Source of the DNA: Paraplanobispora takensis
GTDB lineage: Bacteria > Actinomycetota > Actinomycetes > Streptosporangiales > Streptosporangiaceae
Length of the DNA: 64,000 bases
NCBI RefSeq assembly: GCF_016863195.1
Contig: NZ_BOOK01000001.1
Coordinates: 186,001-250,000, forward strand
Reading direction: 5' to 3'
Below, piece by piece: positions 8,290 to 16,396 of this stretch. Position numbers and translations under genes: made by a program. Positions within the stretch are counted from its first letter, which is position 1, and each line of letters opens with the position of its first letter. Under the pieces are notes generated by a model, which saw nothing but the letters and a program-made list of their open reading frames with translations, searched no databases and was not told where the DNA came from.

Positions 8290-8734
8290 GCTCGAATACA
8301 ATCCGCCGGCACCCGGCATGGTGCCGCCCCGGCTCAGGCGGCCGTTCAAGGACGAGGATTACGTCCCCCCGCAGCAAGAGAATCATTTTGACGTCGTGAA
8401 CGAGCTGGTGAGGCTCAGCGTCAAACTGCTCGCCAATCTGCCTGATCCGTCGCTGGGGCCCGACGAGCGGCTGGAACGCATAGCCCGTGTGGTTCCCACT
8501 TCCCAGCTTCAGTCGGCTCATCGCAGGAGCGCGCGCAACAAGCTGGTGCAATTGCGTCGGCGGCTGGACGAACTCGTCCCGGACGAGGGAATGACCTCTG
8601 AGGAGAAGCTTGACCTGCTCATCGCGAGGGTGCACGAACTCGTTCCCGGAGACGCGCCCTTCATCGTGAAGCTCGAAACCATGGGCGACTTCCGCGCAAC
8701 GGACATCGGCCTGTCACCTCATCACTGGCAATAG
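8279..8734 (+). CDS. Unrecognised 151-residue protein in the peptide operon
   Basis: I do not recognise this family. It begins at an ATG (GGAG eight bases upstream) that overlaps the end of the first oxygenase gene, so translation is probably coupled. The N-terminus is Pro-rich (NPPAPGMVPPRLRRPF); residues 40-125 look helical and charged (LVQLRRRLDEL, SEEKLDLLIARVHELV); the C-terminus ends GLSPHHWQ. There is no catalytic motif, signal peptide or membrane segment. A partner or leader-binding subunit for the neighbouring oxygenases is possible but unproven. Confidence 0.65.
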   Translation: MEIKLEYNPPAPGMVPPRLRRPFKDEDYVPPQQENHFDVVNELVRLSVKLLANLPDPSLGPDERLERIARVVPTSQLQSAHRRSARNKLVQLRRRLDELVPDEGMTSEEKLDLLIARVHELVPGDAPFIVKLETMGDFRATDIGLSPHHWQ

Positions 8735-8743
8735 GAGCAGATC

Positions 8744-9742
8744 ATGCCGGCTTTGGCCCTGCCCGACCACCTCTACCGTCCTCTGGCGCCGCGCGCCGGT
8801 TCACGCGGTCAAGTGGCCGACAGCTTCGGGCTGAGTGGCGAGCTGTCCGGTCTGGTGCCTTTTGACATCCATGACCTGATGCTCGGCCGAGACGACCGGA
8901 GGACACGCGCCGGAGCGGAAGCACATCCTTTCGACGTGGCCGGCGAGCGATTCTGGTGGATCCACCCGAGCGGCGACGGCGATTTGAATCGCGAAGTCGG
9001 CCTGGAAGGCCACCGGGTGACGAGTCCGGATGAGCCGATCCGGCGAAGGGTCCACGAGGCGCTCACCGCGCTCTCCGGGGTTCCATGGGCATTCGCCATG
9101 GTCCGGACCTACATCACGTCGTTTGCGCTGATCGAGCTCGACGAGCACGCGGCCGGGCAGCGGCCCATCACTTCGTGCTCGCTTCCGGACATTCCGCTGT
9201 GCATGTTCTTCTCCCGGGTGGCGCTGAAGCATATCCCGCCATTGAGCGTCAGTCTCGAAGAATCGGTGCTCCTCCTCGCTGAGAACATCTATCACGAGTC
9301 CGTTCACCAGCATGTCAATCACCAGATCATCACCGAAGGCGTATTCACCGGGGATTACGATTCACGCACCAGTCCGCTGGTCGACATATCGTGGCGCAAA
9401 AAGAGCGATGGTTCACCGCAGCAGTGGCAACTCGACCGCGTCTTCCACGCGGCGATGGTGTACGGGCATCTCATCGCCTGGCGCCTCAGGATCCTCCGGC
9501 ACGGTGGAACGGATGATCTCACGCGGCGGACGATTCATCAGGCGTCGGTCGACTCGCTCACCGTGGTGAGCGAGCTGTCGGCCGCGCTGCAGGCTCACGC
9601 CTCGGCCTTCAGCAGCACCGGAGCGATGCGGGTCGGCGAGCTGATCGGATTGACGCAGGTCTTCCAGGAGGCTCTGCAGGTGACCCTTCAGGGCGGCCGG
9701 GCGATCGCCCCGATGGAAGGCGGTGTCGGGAGTGGCCGCTGA
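8744..9742 (+). CDS. HExxH-motif putative peptide-modification protein
   Basis: A 332-residue protein with AENIYHESVHQHVNH, an HExxH metal site at H184-H188, followed by a conserved-looking block WQLDRVFHAAMVYGHLIAWR that could supply a third ligand. This arrangement recalls the 'HEXXH motif domain' family found beside small peptide genes rather than a standard protease, and no secretion signal is present. AGGAGCAG before the ATG is a strong ribosome-binding site. It overlaps the second oxygenase gene by 20 bases. It may hydroxylate or otherwise modify the precursor; that is inference from context. Confidence 0.7.
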   Translation: MPALALPDHLYRPLAPRAGSRGQVADSFGLSGELSGLVPFDIHDLMLGRDDRRTRAGAEAHPFDVAGERFWWIHPSGDGDLNREVGLEGHRVTSPDEPIRRRVHEALTALSGVPWAFAMVRTYITSFALIELDEHAAGQRPITSCSLPDIPLCMFFSRVALKHIPPLSVSLEESVLLLAENIYHESVHQHVNHQIITEGVFTGDYDSRTSPLVDISWRKKSDGSPQQWQLDRVFHAAMVYGHLIAWRLRILRHGGTDDLTRRTIHQASVDSLTVVSELSAALQAHASAFSSTGAMRVGELIGLTQVFQEALQVTLQGGRAIAPMEGGVGSGR

Positions 9743-10715
9743 AATCAGGGATCTGCTGGTCGAGGAGGCGCGGCGGATCGGGCGGGACCCGCACGGCAGG
9801 GCCCTGCTCGACGAGGCCCTGTCCGCCGTCCTCGATGGACTGGACCGTGACATGGTCGGCGTCGGTCTGACCCGTGAACGGCGTGCCGACGTGGTCCGGC
9901 TCATCGCGGATGCGGCGGCGGTGGAGCAGGCGAGGTTGCCGGAACTCGAGTCCGACACCGAATTCCTCCACTGGATCACTGCCATCTCCGGAGAACTGCG
10001 TTCCCGTCGCGGCGAGGCACATCACGACGGCGACATCACGGTCCCCGTCCGGCTGCTCGACGCAATCGGCAGCCGGCCGATCACCGAGCGGGTCTGGTTC
10101 TCCGAGGTGATGGCGCAGGTACTGAACTCGGTGCTGCCGCAACCGGCCACTCTCGGCCGCCGGATCGCGATGAAGGCGATCGGCAGCTACCTCGACAGCA
10201 TTCCGGGACGGTCGGTCCTGTACCGGGGGCGGCCGGACTGGCTGACGCATGAGGCGCTGGAGTATCTCCGGAAGACGACTGCCGCAGCTTTCCACCGCGG
10301 GTTCGAACGCTACACCCTTGTCGAGTACGCCGAAGTGTCACCGGAGGTGGATGCGTACATCGAGCGGTGGACCGAGTTCAAGCAGTGGATCGACGACCGC
10401 TGCGGACTGAAGCTCGCGCCTCACATCCGCAAGGTGACGTTCCAGTACAACCGGCCTACGGATCATCTCCCATGGCACATCGACAAGCCGAACAAGGTCG
10501 CGCTCAACTGCCTCATCATGCTGGAACGGTCGGAGACCAGGAGCTCGGCCCTGCAGCTCTACACCGCTTCCGGGGAGGTGCAGGAAGTGGATCTCGATGT
10601 CGGAGAGGTCCTCCTCTTCAAGGGTGACGCGACCCCGCATCGCCGTACCCCGTTGGTCGACGGCGAGTTCGTGCGGCTCATGTCCATCGGCTTCATGTTG
10701 TCGTCTCAGCAGTAG
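9723..10715 (+). CDS. 2OG-Fe(II) oxygenase, second copy
   Basis: A 330-residue protein. The C-terminal half carries WHIDKPNK (iron ligands H252 and D254) and TPHRRTPLVDGE (distal H306, with R308 as the likely 2-oxoglutarate anchor). The N-terminal 180 residues are helical and have no counterpart in the first oxygenase, so this one has an extra domain, perhaps for substrate binding. It starts within the end of the HExxH gene at GTG 9723 (GGAAGG upstream); GTG 9732 is an alternative. The shared TPHxRTPL block shows the two oxygenases are related. Confidence 0.8.
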   Translation: MSGVAAEIRDLLVEEARRIGRDPHGRALLDEALSAVLDGLDRDMVGVGLTRERRADVVRLIADAAAVEQARLPELESDTEFLHWITAISGELRSRRGEAHHDGDITVPVRLLDAIGSRPITERVWFSEVMAQVLNSVLPQPATLGRRIAMKAIGSYLDSIPGRSVLYRGRPDWLTHEALEYLRKTTAAAFHRGFERYTLVEYAEVSPEVDAYIERWTEFKQWIDDRCGLKLAPHIRKVTFQYNRPTDHLPWHIDKPNKVALNCLIMLERSETRSSALQLYTASGEVQEVDLDVGEVLLFKGDATPHRRTPLVDGEFVRLMSIGFMLSSQQ

Positions 10716-10727
10716 GGCGGACAGTAC

Positions 10728-12656
10728 GTGCGCGATGGGGAGACGAAGACGGCCGGCAGGCCCGGACGAAGAGCCCAGGACGACCTGTACGCCTGCGTCA
10801 ACGCGGAGTGGGAGGCGGATACGCCGCTGGGGGCGGCGCAGTCGATGGTCTCCACCTTCACACAGGTGCAGCTCGCCACCGAACGGGCGGTGCGGAGCCT
10901 TCTCGACGAGACGGGAGACGCACCCGCTGGGGGCGTCGTTCCCATGGCGGAGACGTTCCAGCGCAGCTGGCTCGACCGGGACGGAGTCGAGGTCCTGGGC
11001 CGTGCGGTGCTGGATCCGCTGCTCGACCGGATCCACCGCATCCGTGATCACGAGGACTTCTACCGGCTCTGCGGGGAGTTCTACCGCAGAGGCGTGGTCA
11101 TGCCTGTGCGTCACTATGTGGACGTCGTCCTCGGCGACGGCCGGCTGTACCGCAGCAACTTCACCGGGTCGGTCCTGCCGCTGCCCCTCGATGCTTACGA
11201 ACCGGCGAACCGGGCAGAGCTCGACTCCTATCGCCGGGACATCGAGCGGTTGATGAGCTCGGCCACGGGGAGGCCCGACGCCGACGCGTGGGCGGCGGAG
11301 GTCGTCGGCCTCGAAACCGAGCTGTCGGTGCTCTACCGTGCCGCAGCCGGTCCGGCACGTCCCGCCGAGACGCTCGGGGCGGATGAGCTGCGCTCCCTTC
11401 ATCCCACCCTGGTCCTCTTCCTGGACGGGGCGGGAATCGAGCTCGGTCCCCACGACCGCGTCAACGTCGAGCAGCCGGACCTGTTCGACGGCCTGGCGGC
11501 GCTTCTCGGCCGGACGCCGGGGCCGACGCTGCGGAGCTATGCGCTGTGGTGCGTCCTTACCTCATTGGCGCCGTATCTGCCGACGTCGATCGCGTCGGTG
11601 TGGACGACATTGAACGAACGGGCGGGAACGCAGCGGTGGCTGCGCCGGGGCCGGCGTGCTCAAGGCGAGTACCTGACCCACCGGGCGTTCGGCCATGCTC
11701 TCGGCGAGATCTATGCGGCCCGGCACGTCGACGGGGCGAGCAGAGACGACGCATGGCGTGTCGTGGAACGCATCGTCGTGCAGTACGGGGAGGTGCTGAG
11801 AGCCTGCGAATGGCTCGGTCCGGCCGCCAGAACCGCCGCCCTGGAGAAACTGGAGAGGATGGGGGTCGCCTTTGTCGCGCCCAGCTCGGCGAGGGATTAC
11901 AGCGCTGCCGAGCTGCGTGAAGACCGGTTGCTCGACAACTATCACGCCCTCGTGGAACACGAGGTGGGATGCGATGTCAAGCGAATCGGCAGAGAGGCGT
12001 CCCCCGACCACTGGTGGATAAACCCTATCCAGGTGAATGCTTACTACGATATCCGTACCAACCGGATCGCCATTCCCGCGGCCATTCTGCAGGAGCCTTT
12101 CTTCAGCGTCAGCGCGGTCGCCCGGAACATGGGGGGACTGGGGGCCGTCATCGCGCACGAGCTGACTCATGCATTCGATGAGCGCGGGGTGCGGCTCGGC
12201 GCGGACGGCATCGTCGGCTCATGGTGGGGGCCGGAGGAGGAGGAAGCGTTCAGAAGCAGGACGGCTGAACTGGTCAGGCAGTTCGACGGCGCGCGGAGGA
12301 CGGATTTCCCGGAGATCGCCGTCGACGGCCGGTTGACGTTGAACGAGAACATCGCTGACCTCAGCGGTCTCTCCGTCGCGGTCGGCGCCTACCTCCGCTA
12401 CTGCGACGAGGCCGGTGCGTCCGAGGCCGAGCGGAAGGACGGCGCAAGAGAGCTCTTCCGCAACTGGGCGCGACTGTGGCGGCAGAAGGTCAGCCCGCGG
12501 GTCGCGGCGGTCTCCGGCCGGAGCGACCCGCATGCACCGGGCGAGATCCGCTGCAACCAGGTGGTCAGGAACCTCGATGAGTTCCATTGGGCGTTCGACG
12601 TGCAACCGGATGACGAGATGTGGCTTGCTCCGGCGGAGCGGGTCAGAGTCTGGTGA
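10728..12656 (+). CDS. M13-family zinc metallopeptidase (neprilysin/PepO type)
   Basis: A 642-residue protein with the M13 features in order: the N-terminal QDDLYACVNAEW signature, NAYYDIRTNRIAIPAAILQ, the zinc-binding HELTH at about residue 477 (VIAHELTHAFDERG), the second zinc segment ENIADLSG about 65 residues later, and the substrate-side NQVVRNLDEF before a C-terminal VW. It has no signal peptide or membrane anchor, so it should act in the cytoplasm on peptides. Placed 12 bases after the second oxygenase in a putative peptide operon, it is the best candidate for leader removal; this is inference. Confidence 0.88.
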   Translation: MRDGETKTAGRPGRRAQDDLYACVNAEWEADTPLGAAQSMVSTFTQVQLATERAVRSLLDETGDAPAGGVVPMAETFQRSWLDRDGVEVLGRAVLDPLLDRIHRIRDHEDFYRLCGEFYRRGVVMPVRHYVDVVLGDGRLYRSNFTGSVLPLPLDAYEPANRAELDSYRRDIERLMSSATGRPDADAWAAEVVGLETELSVLYRAAAGPARPAETLGADELRSLHPTLVLFLDGAGIELGPHDRVNVEQPDLFDGLAALLGRTPGPTLRSYALWCVLTSLAPYLPTSIASVWTTLNERAGTQRWLRRGRRAQGEYLTHRAFGHALGEIYAARHVDGASRDDAWRVVERIVVQYGEVLRACEWLGPAARTAALEKLERMGVAFVAPSSARDYSAAELREDRLLDNYHALVEHEVGCDVKRIGREASPDHWWINPIQVNAYYDIRTNRIAIPAAILQEPFFSVSAVARNMGGLGAVIAHELTHAFDERGVRLGADGIVGSWWGPEEEEAFRSRTAELVRQFDGARRTDFPEIAVDGRLTLNENIADLSGLSVAVGAYLRYCDEAGASEAERKDGARELFRNWARLWRQKVSPRVAAVSGRSDPHAPGEIRCNQVVRNLDEFHWAFDVQPDDEMWLAPAERVRVW

Positions 12657-12682
12657 ATTCCCGTAGAGAAAGGATGTTGACG

Positions 12683-13192
12683 ATGGTGGATGTGGACATG
12701 GTCATCGAGGGTGGCCCGGGTTGGGGAGTGCACCGGGTCACCCAGAAGATGGTGGCAACCGATCCGGCGATCGTCCGGGAGGCGATGGACCGGACGGACA
12801 ACCCGCTCGACAGGGTCGGCTATGCCATCGCCCTCGGCGAGATCGAGGAGGCCAAGGGCTATCTGGCGATCTCGCCGGACACGATGCGCAAGAAGATCTT
12901 CACTGGTGACATCGCCCGGGAGGAGGGCCGGTACGTCGATGCGGCGCGGCACTTCAGCCTGCTGCTGGGCGAAGCGGTCGGGACGCCGCATGAGGCCGTC
13001 GTCCTGCAGCACCACGGCAAGTCCCTTTTCATGGAGGGGCGGTACGGCGAGGCGGTTCAGTACCTGACGACGGCACTGGACGGCCTGGAGGCGGACGGCA
13101 GGGACGAGATGGCCATCGTTTACACCAAGTGCGCGCTGGACGAGGCTCGTCGGCGCATCGCGCAGGACGGCGCCGCGGAGGAGCGGGCATGA
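12683..13192 (+). CDS. Small TPR-like protein in the peptide operon
   Basis: A 169-residue helical protein. Segments such as GRYVDAARHFSLLLGEAV and EGRYGEAVQYLTTALDGL look like tetratricopeptide helices spaced about 40 residues apart, suggesting a scaffold or protein-interaction role. The ATG at 12683 is preceded by AAAGGA; another ATG at 12674 lies too close to that site. The last four bases overlap the start of the aldo/keto reductase gene (ATGA), pointing to coupled translation. The exact family is not recognised. Confidence 0.6.
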   Translation: MVDVDMVIEGGPGWGVHRVTQKMVATDPAIVREAMDRTDNPLDRVGYAIALGEIEEAKGYLAISPDTMRKKIFTGDIAREEGRYVDAARHFSLLLGEAVGTPHEAVVLQHHGKSLFMEGRYGEAVQYLTTALDGLEADGRDEMAIVYTKCALDEARRRIAQDGAAEERA

Positions 13193-14145
13193 CCGGCCCG
13201 AACGCCCCGGGCGGCGTCCGGACCAACGGTCTGATCACTCTGGGGACCAACGCCTTCGGCTGGACGGTGCGCCTTGAGGACGCGCCGCCGATCCTGGAGT
13301 CGTTCATCGGAGCCGGCGGAACTCATGTGGACACGGCTGACACGTATCCGTCGTGGGCACCGGGATGCGCCGGTGGGGAGTCGGAGACCGGGATCGGCGG
13401 ATGGCTCGCCGACAACGCCGACCGGCGCGGTGAGATCTGCATCGCGACGAAGGTCGGCTGCATGCCCGGCTTCGAGGGCTTGTCCCGGGAGAACATCAGG
13501 ACGTGCGTCGACAACTCGCTCCGGCGGCTCCGGACCGACTACGTGGACGTGCTGTACTTCCACATGGACGATCCGGACGCGGACATGGAGGACTCCGTCC
13601 GGGGCGCCGCCGAGGTGATCGCCGAGGGCAAGGTCAGGAATCTGGCCGTCTCCAATTACCCGGTGCAGCGGCTTGAGAAGCTGCTGAGCGTCTGTGATCG
13701 GATCGGCGCTCCGAGACCGATCCTCTACCAGGGGCAGTACCACCTTCTCAACCGGAGCTACTACGAGAATTTCCTCGCCGAACGCCTGCGGGCGGAGTCG
13801 ATTCCCTTCATGCCGCACTCGTCATTGGCGAACGGATTCCTCACGGGAAAGTACACAAGAGAGTCGAAGGCCGAGAGCGCGCGTTCGGGGATCGTCACCC
13901 GGTACTTCACCGATGAGGGATGGAAGGTCCTCGACGAGCTGCTGGACATCGCCGGCGCACACGGTGTCACGCCTGCCGCGGTGGCCCTGAGCTGGGCTCG
14001 TTCCCATGGGAATGTGACGTCGCCCGCGGTGAGCGTCAGCGCCGTCGGCCAGCTGCCGGACGTCATGACGGATGTACACCTTTCCGGCGGGGAGGTCTCA
14101 CGGCTCGACGCCGTGTCGGAACCGTTCGCGGCGGACCGGCCCTGA
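13189..14145 (+). CDS. Aldo/keto reductase
   Basis: A 318-residue NADPH-type aldo/keto reductase. The catalytic aspartate and tyrosine are seen in HVDTADTYPSW, the lysine in CIATKVG, and the histidine in YFHMDDPD; further on, VRNLAVSNYPVQRL and a C-terminal PAAVALSWARS match the family. It would reduce a carbonyl or work on an oxidised side chain. The ATG overlaps the stop of the preceding gene by four bases. In this operon it could reduce an aldehyde or ketone made by the upstream oxygenases, which is inference. Confidence 0.87.
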   Translation: MTGPNAPGGVRTNGLITLGTNAFGWTVRLEDAPPILESFIGAGGTHVDTADTYPSWAPGCAGGESETGIGGWLADNADRRGEICIATKVGCMPGFEGLSRENIRTCVDNSLRRLRTDYVDVLYFHMDDPDADMEDSVRGAAEVIAEGKVRNLAVSNYPVQRLEKLLSVCDRIGAPRPILYQGQYHLLNRSYYENFLAERLRAESIPFMPHSSLANGFLTGKYTRESKAESARSGIVTRYFTDEGWKVLDELLDIAGAHGVTPAAVALSWARSHGNVTSPAVSVSAVGQLPDVMTDVHLSGGEVSRLDAVSEPFAADRP

Positions 14146-14202
14146 GCGCGTGAGCGGCCACCGTTCGTTCCTGTCGCGCCTGCGAAACCCTGGAGTCATC
14201 GC

Positions 14203-15468
14203 TTGATCGGTTCGTCTGCTGCCAAGCGCGTCACTTTTCTGATGGTCCTGCTGTCGGAGTTCGTCAATCTCCTGGGCGCGGGAATGGCGGCGATCACTGT
14301 GACATTGATGGTGTACGAGGAGACGGACGGGGCGAGCACGTTGGCGACGCTGCTCGCTGTCCGCATGTTCACCAGCATCTTCTTCTCCCCCTTCGCCGGT
14401 GTGATCGTCGATCGCTTCAGCCAGCGGCGGGTCCTCCTGGCCGCCAACGCCGTGCTGGGTGCCACAGTGGCGGCACTCTTCTGGATGGCGCAGGCCGGAC
14501 GGGTCGACTTCGCGCTCATCGCCGCCGTCTTCGTCGTCCAGGCACTGGCCGACAGCGTGGCGCAGTCGCTGATCGTCAGCATCGTCCGGCACCTGGCCAC
14601 CGATGCCGAGCTCGTCCGGTCCAACTCGCTGGTCTACCTGGTGCAGAGCGTTCCGCAAGTCCTCGCGCCCGCCGGAGGCGCGTGGGCCTACGGGGTGTTC
14701 GGGCCGGGCACCGTACTGGGCGCGAGTGTGATCACATTGGCCCTGTCCGTCTCGCTCATGGGGGTGTTCGCGCGCTCTCTGCCCGTCGTCGACCAAGGCG
14801 GTGGGGGGACGCCGTACGCCCACGTGATGACGGGGTTCAGATTCATCTGGGGCAATTGCGGATTGCGACGGCTTCAGCTCTCGTACAGTGCGCTCAATCT
14901 GTTCAACGGGTTGTCGGCCGGCGGACTCGTCGCCTACGTGACGGGCCACGCCTCCGCCGCGGGGTGGGGGCTCTACTCGGCGTTGGGCGGCGTCGGGCTG
15001 ATGGCCGGCGCGTTGTTCATGACCGTGAGCAGACGGCCCTACAGGAACGAAGTGCTCCTTCCGGTGAGTCAGGGCATCGCCGCCGTGATCGGACGGATCC
15101 TGCTTGTCGTTCCGGGTCTTCACTGGCTGTGGTACTTTGGCTCATTCGGCCGGAACGCCATGCTCCAGATCACCGGCGGTCCGATGACGGCCATCTGGCA
15201 ACGGCAGGCTCCGGTGGAGTCGCTGGGCGTCGTCACCGGTTGCCGGCGGCTCCTGTCCCAGGGGCCCTATCCATTCGCCCTCGCCGCGGGGGGTTTCCTT
15301 TACGACTGGTGGGCCGCCTCCGGGACGCAGAGCGAGGGGATGTTCTTCGTCTACTTGGGGCTCGCTGAGCTGGCGGCGATTTCGCCATGGCTATGGGGAC
15401 CCGTCCGGGAGATATTCATCGCGGAGAACACCCCTGCGCACCAGGAAAGGGTTGCGGCCGGCGTGTGA
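14203..15468 (+). CDS. MFS transporter, probable exporter of the peptide operon
   Basis: A 421-residue integral membrane protein with about 12 helices and the short loop RFSQRR between helices 2 and 3 typical of the major facilitator superfamily (enterobactin-exporter-like group). The TTG start has GGAG eight bases upstream. It is the last gene of the run beginning at 7337 and ends just before a strong bidirectional terminator, so it likely exports the operon's product or gives self-resistance. Confidence 0.8.
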   Translation: MIGSSAAKRVTFLMVLLSEFVNLLGAGMAAITVTLMVYEETDGASTLATLLAVRMFTSIFFSPFAGVIVDRFSQRRVLLAANAVLGATVAALFWMAQAGRVDFALIAAVFVVQALADSVAQSLIVSIVRHLATDAELVRSNSLVYLVQSVPQVLAPAGGAWAYGVFGPGTVLGASVITLALSVSLMGVFARSLPVVDQGGGGTPYAHVMTGFRFIWGNCGLRRLQLSYSALNLFNGLSAGGLVAYVTGHASAAGWGLYSALGGVGLMAGALFMTVSRRPYRNEVLLPVSQGIAAVIGRILLVVPGLHWLWYFGSFGRNAMLQITGGPMTAIWQRQAPVESLGVVTGCRRLLSQGPYPFALAAGGFLYDWWAASGTQSEGMFFVYLGLAELAAISPWLWGPVREIFIAENTPAHQERVAAGV

Positions 15469-15497
15469 ACGCGAGCCGGATGAGAACTGAATCCTGA

Positions 15498-15549
15498 AAA
15501 GGCTCCGGGGGCCGGTCGGGCGTGAACGCCGCTGTCCTCCGGAGCCTTT
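15498..15549. terminator. Bidirectional terminator between convergent genes
   Basis: An 11-bp perfect inverted repeat (AAAGGCTCCGG at 15498-15508 and CCGGAGCCTTT at 15539-15549) with a 30-base loop. It sits between the MFS gene and the oppositely oriented LuxR-type gene. A-rich and T-rich ends fit termination on both strands. Confidence 0.65.
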
Positions 15550-15567
15550 CTCAGAGAAACGGGTGCA

Positions 15568-15789
15568 TCATTGCGCCTGGACTCTTCCGGTGAACACGAG
15601 TTTGGCCAACTCGACCTTGGTGCACACCCCGCTCTTGGCCCGGATCCTCCGCAGGTGGGTGTTGACGGTATGCACGCTGATCCCCAGGCGGTGGGCGATC
15701 TGCTGATAGGTGCACCCATCCGCGAGGAGCTGCAAGACCTCACTTTCTCGCGTCGAAAGACTCGGCTTGCCGGTCGTGGTCATCACCAT
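15568..15789 (-). CDS. Single-domain LuxR-type DNA-binding regulator
   Basis: A 73-residue protein that is essentially one LuxR/FixJ helix-turn-helix: LSTRESEVLQLLADG, YQQIAHRLGISVHTVNTHL, then RRIRAKSGV and a short tail. There is no receiver or ligand-binding domain. The ATG at 15789 has AAGGAG upstream; the longer frame from 15828 does not. It lies between two putative biosynthetic operons and may regulate either; its own promoter region faces the ATP-grasp operon. Confidence 0.8.
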   Translation of the reverse strand: MVMTTTGKPSLSTRESEVLQLLADGCTYQQIAHRLGISVHTVNTHLRRIRAKSGVCTKVELAKLVFTGRVQAQ

Positions 15790-16049
15790 GGTGACTCCTT
15801 GAAGGGCTGAACTGGGTGCGCGGGGCATCAGCGGTATTCGTCCTGGTCGCCATCGGCGGGAACCATAATGCGCGCGGCTGCTACCAGACCGCTAACCGCT
15901 GTCTACCGGCCGCCTCACCGGATCGAATCCGGTGGAACTCACCGAGAAAGGCCGAGGCCGGGCAGCGCCCATTCTCCCGGTAGTCGTGCAGTAGTCGGCC
16001 GGTAGGCGGAGCTCCTAGATTGCCGCTGACGCGGAAGGAGGTGCCGCAC

Positions 16050-16076
16050 GTGAAGAAGCTGCCGTTCGCCGGTTAG
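16050..16076 (+). CDS. Eight-codon ORF with a strong ribosome-binding site (possible leader peptide)
   Basis: GTG AAG AAG CTG CCG TTC GCC GGT TAG encodes (M)KKLPFAG and follows GGAAGGAGG at the ideal distance of nine bases. This is the best ribosome-binding site in the gap. It could be a regulatory leader ORF for the downstream operon or a minimal peptide substrate for the ATP-grasp ligase. Nothing beyond the site and codons supports it. Confidence 0.3.
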   Translation: MKKLPFAG

Positions 16077-16184
16077 GACATGAATACCAGGCCGGCTCGA
16101 CATCGAGCGGTGAGGGCCGGGCATGAGAGCGCGCCGGTGAGGCGGGGAATGCGCCCGCCCCGCCGGCGCGCATTGATTCAGGAT

Positions 16185-16297
16185 CACCACGTTCTTGCGG
16201 GGTGCTCATCCTCACCACGTTCTTGCGGGGTGCTCATCCTCATCACGTTCTTACGCGGGTGCTCATCCTCATCATGTTCTCGCGCGGGCGTATGTCC
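16185..16297. repeat. Four tandem 28-29 bp direct repeats
   Basis: Units at 16185-16212 and 16213-16240 are identical (CACCACGTTCTTGCGGGG, then TGCTCATCCT); 16241-16269 is a 29-bp variant, and 16270-16297 a degenerate one. The period is not a multiple of three and there are no spacers, so this is neither a repeated peptide nor a CRISPR array. It lies 100-210 bases before the exporter/ATP-grasp operon and may be a binding array for a regulator such as the nearby SARP. Confidence 0.75.
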
Positions 16298-16313
16298 GGT
16301 GGATACCGGACAT
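16292..16313. promoter_or_regulatory. Perfect 9-bp palindrome upstream of the exporter gene
   Basis: ATGTCCGGT-GGAT-ACCGGACAT is a perfect inverted repeat with a 4-base centre at the end of the tandem-repeat block, 84 bases before the exporter start. It could be an operator or an RNA hairpin; there is no T-run for a terminator. Confidence 0.5.
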
Positions 16314-16396
16314 CCAGTCTGACCGCTCCCGCAGGAATGGGATGAACCCCGGGCGCGAGCAGGGCCGGCTCCAGCGATACGAAGAAAGTAGACACC

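Larger units (their letters stand above)
15790..16396. promoter_or_regulatory. Divergent control region with mini-ORF, tandem repeats and palindrome
   Basis: This 607-base gap separates the LuxR-type gene from the exporter/ATP-grasp operon. It holds a possible -10 (TAGATT, 16015-16020), an eight-codon ORF with a strong ribosome-binding site, four 28-29 bp tandem repeats and a 9-bp palindrome, each listed separately. An 80-codon ORF at 16080-16322 runs through the repeats and is probably not a gene. Confidence 0.5.

Noticed and set aside
16185-16297. Possible CRISPR array of 28-bp repeats
   Set aside because: The units are directly joined with no spacers, number only four, and no cas gene is near.
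16080-16322. 80-codon plus-strand ORF through the repeats
   Set aside because: The repeat period is not a multiple of three, so each copy reads differently. It has no good ribosome-binding site.
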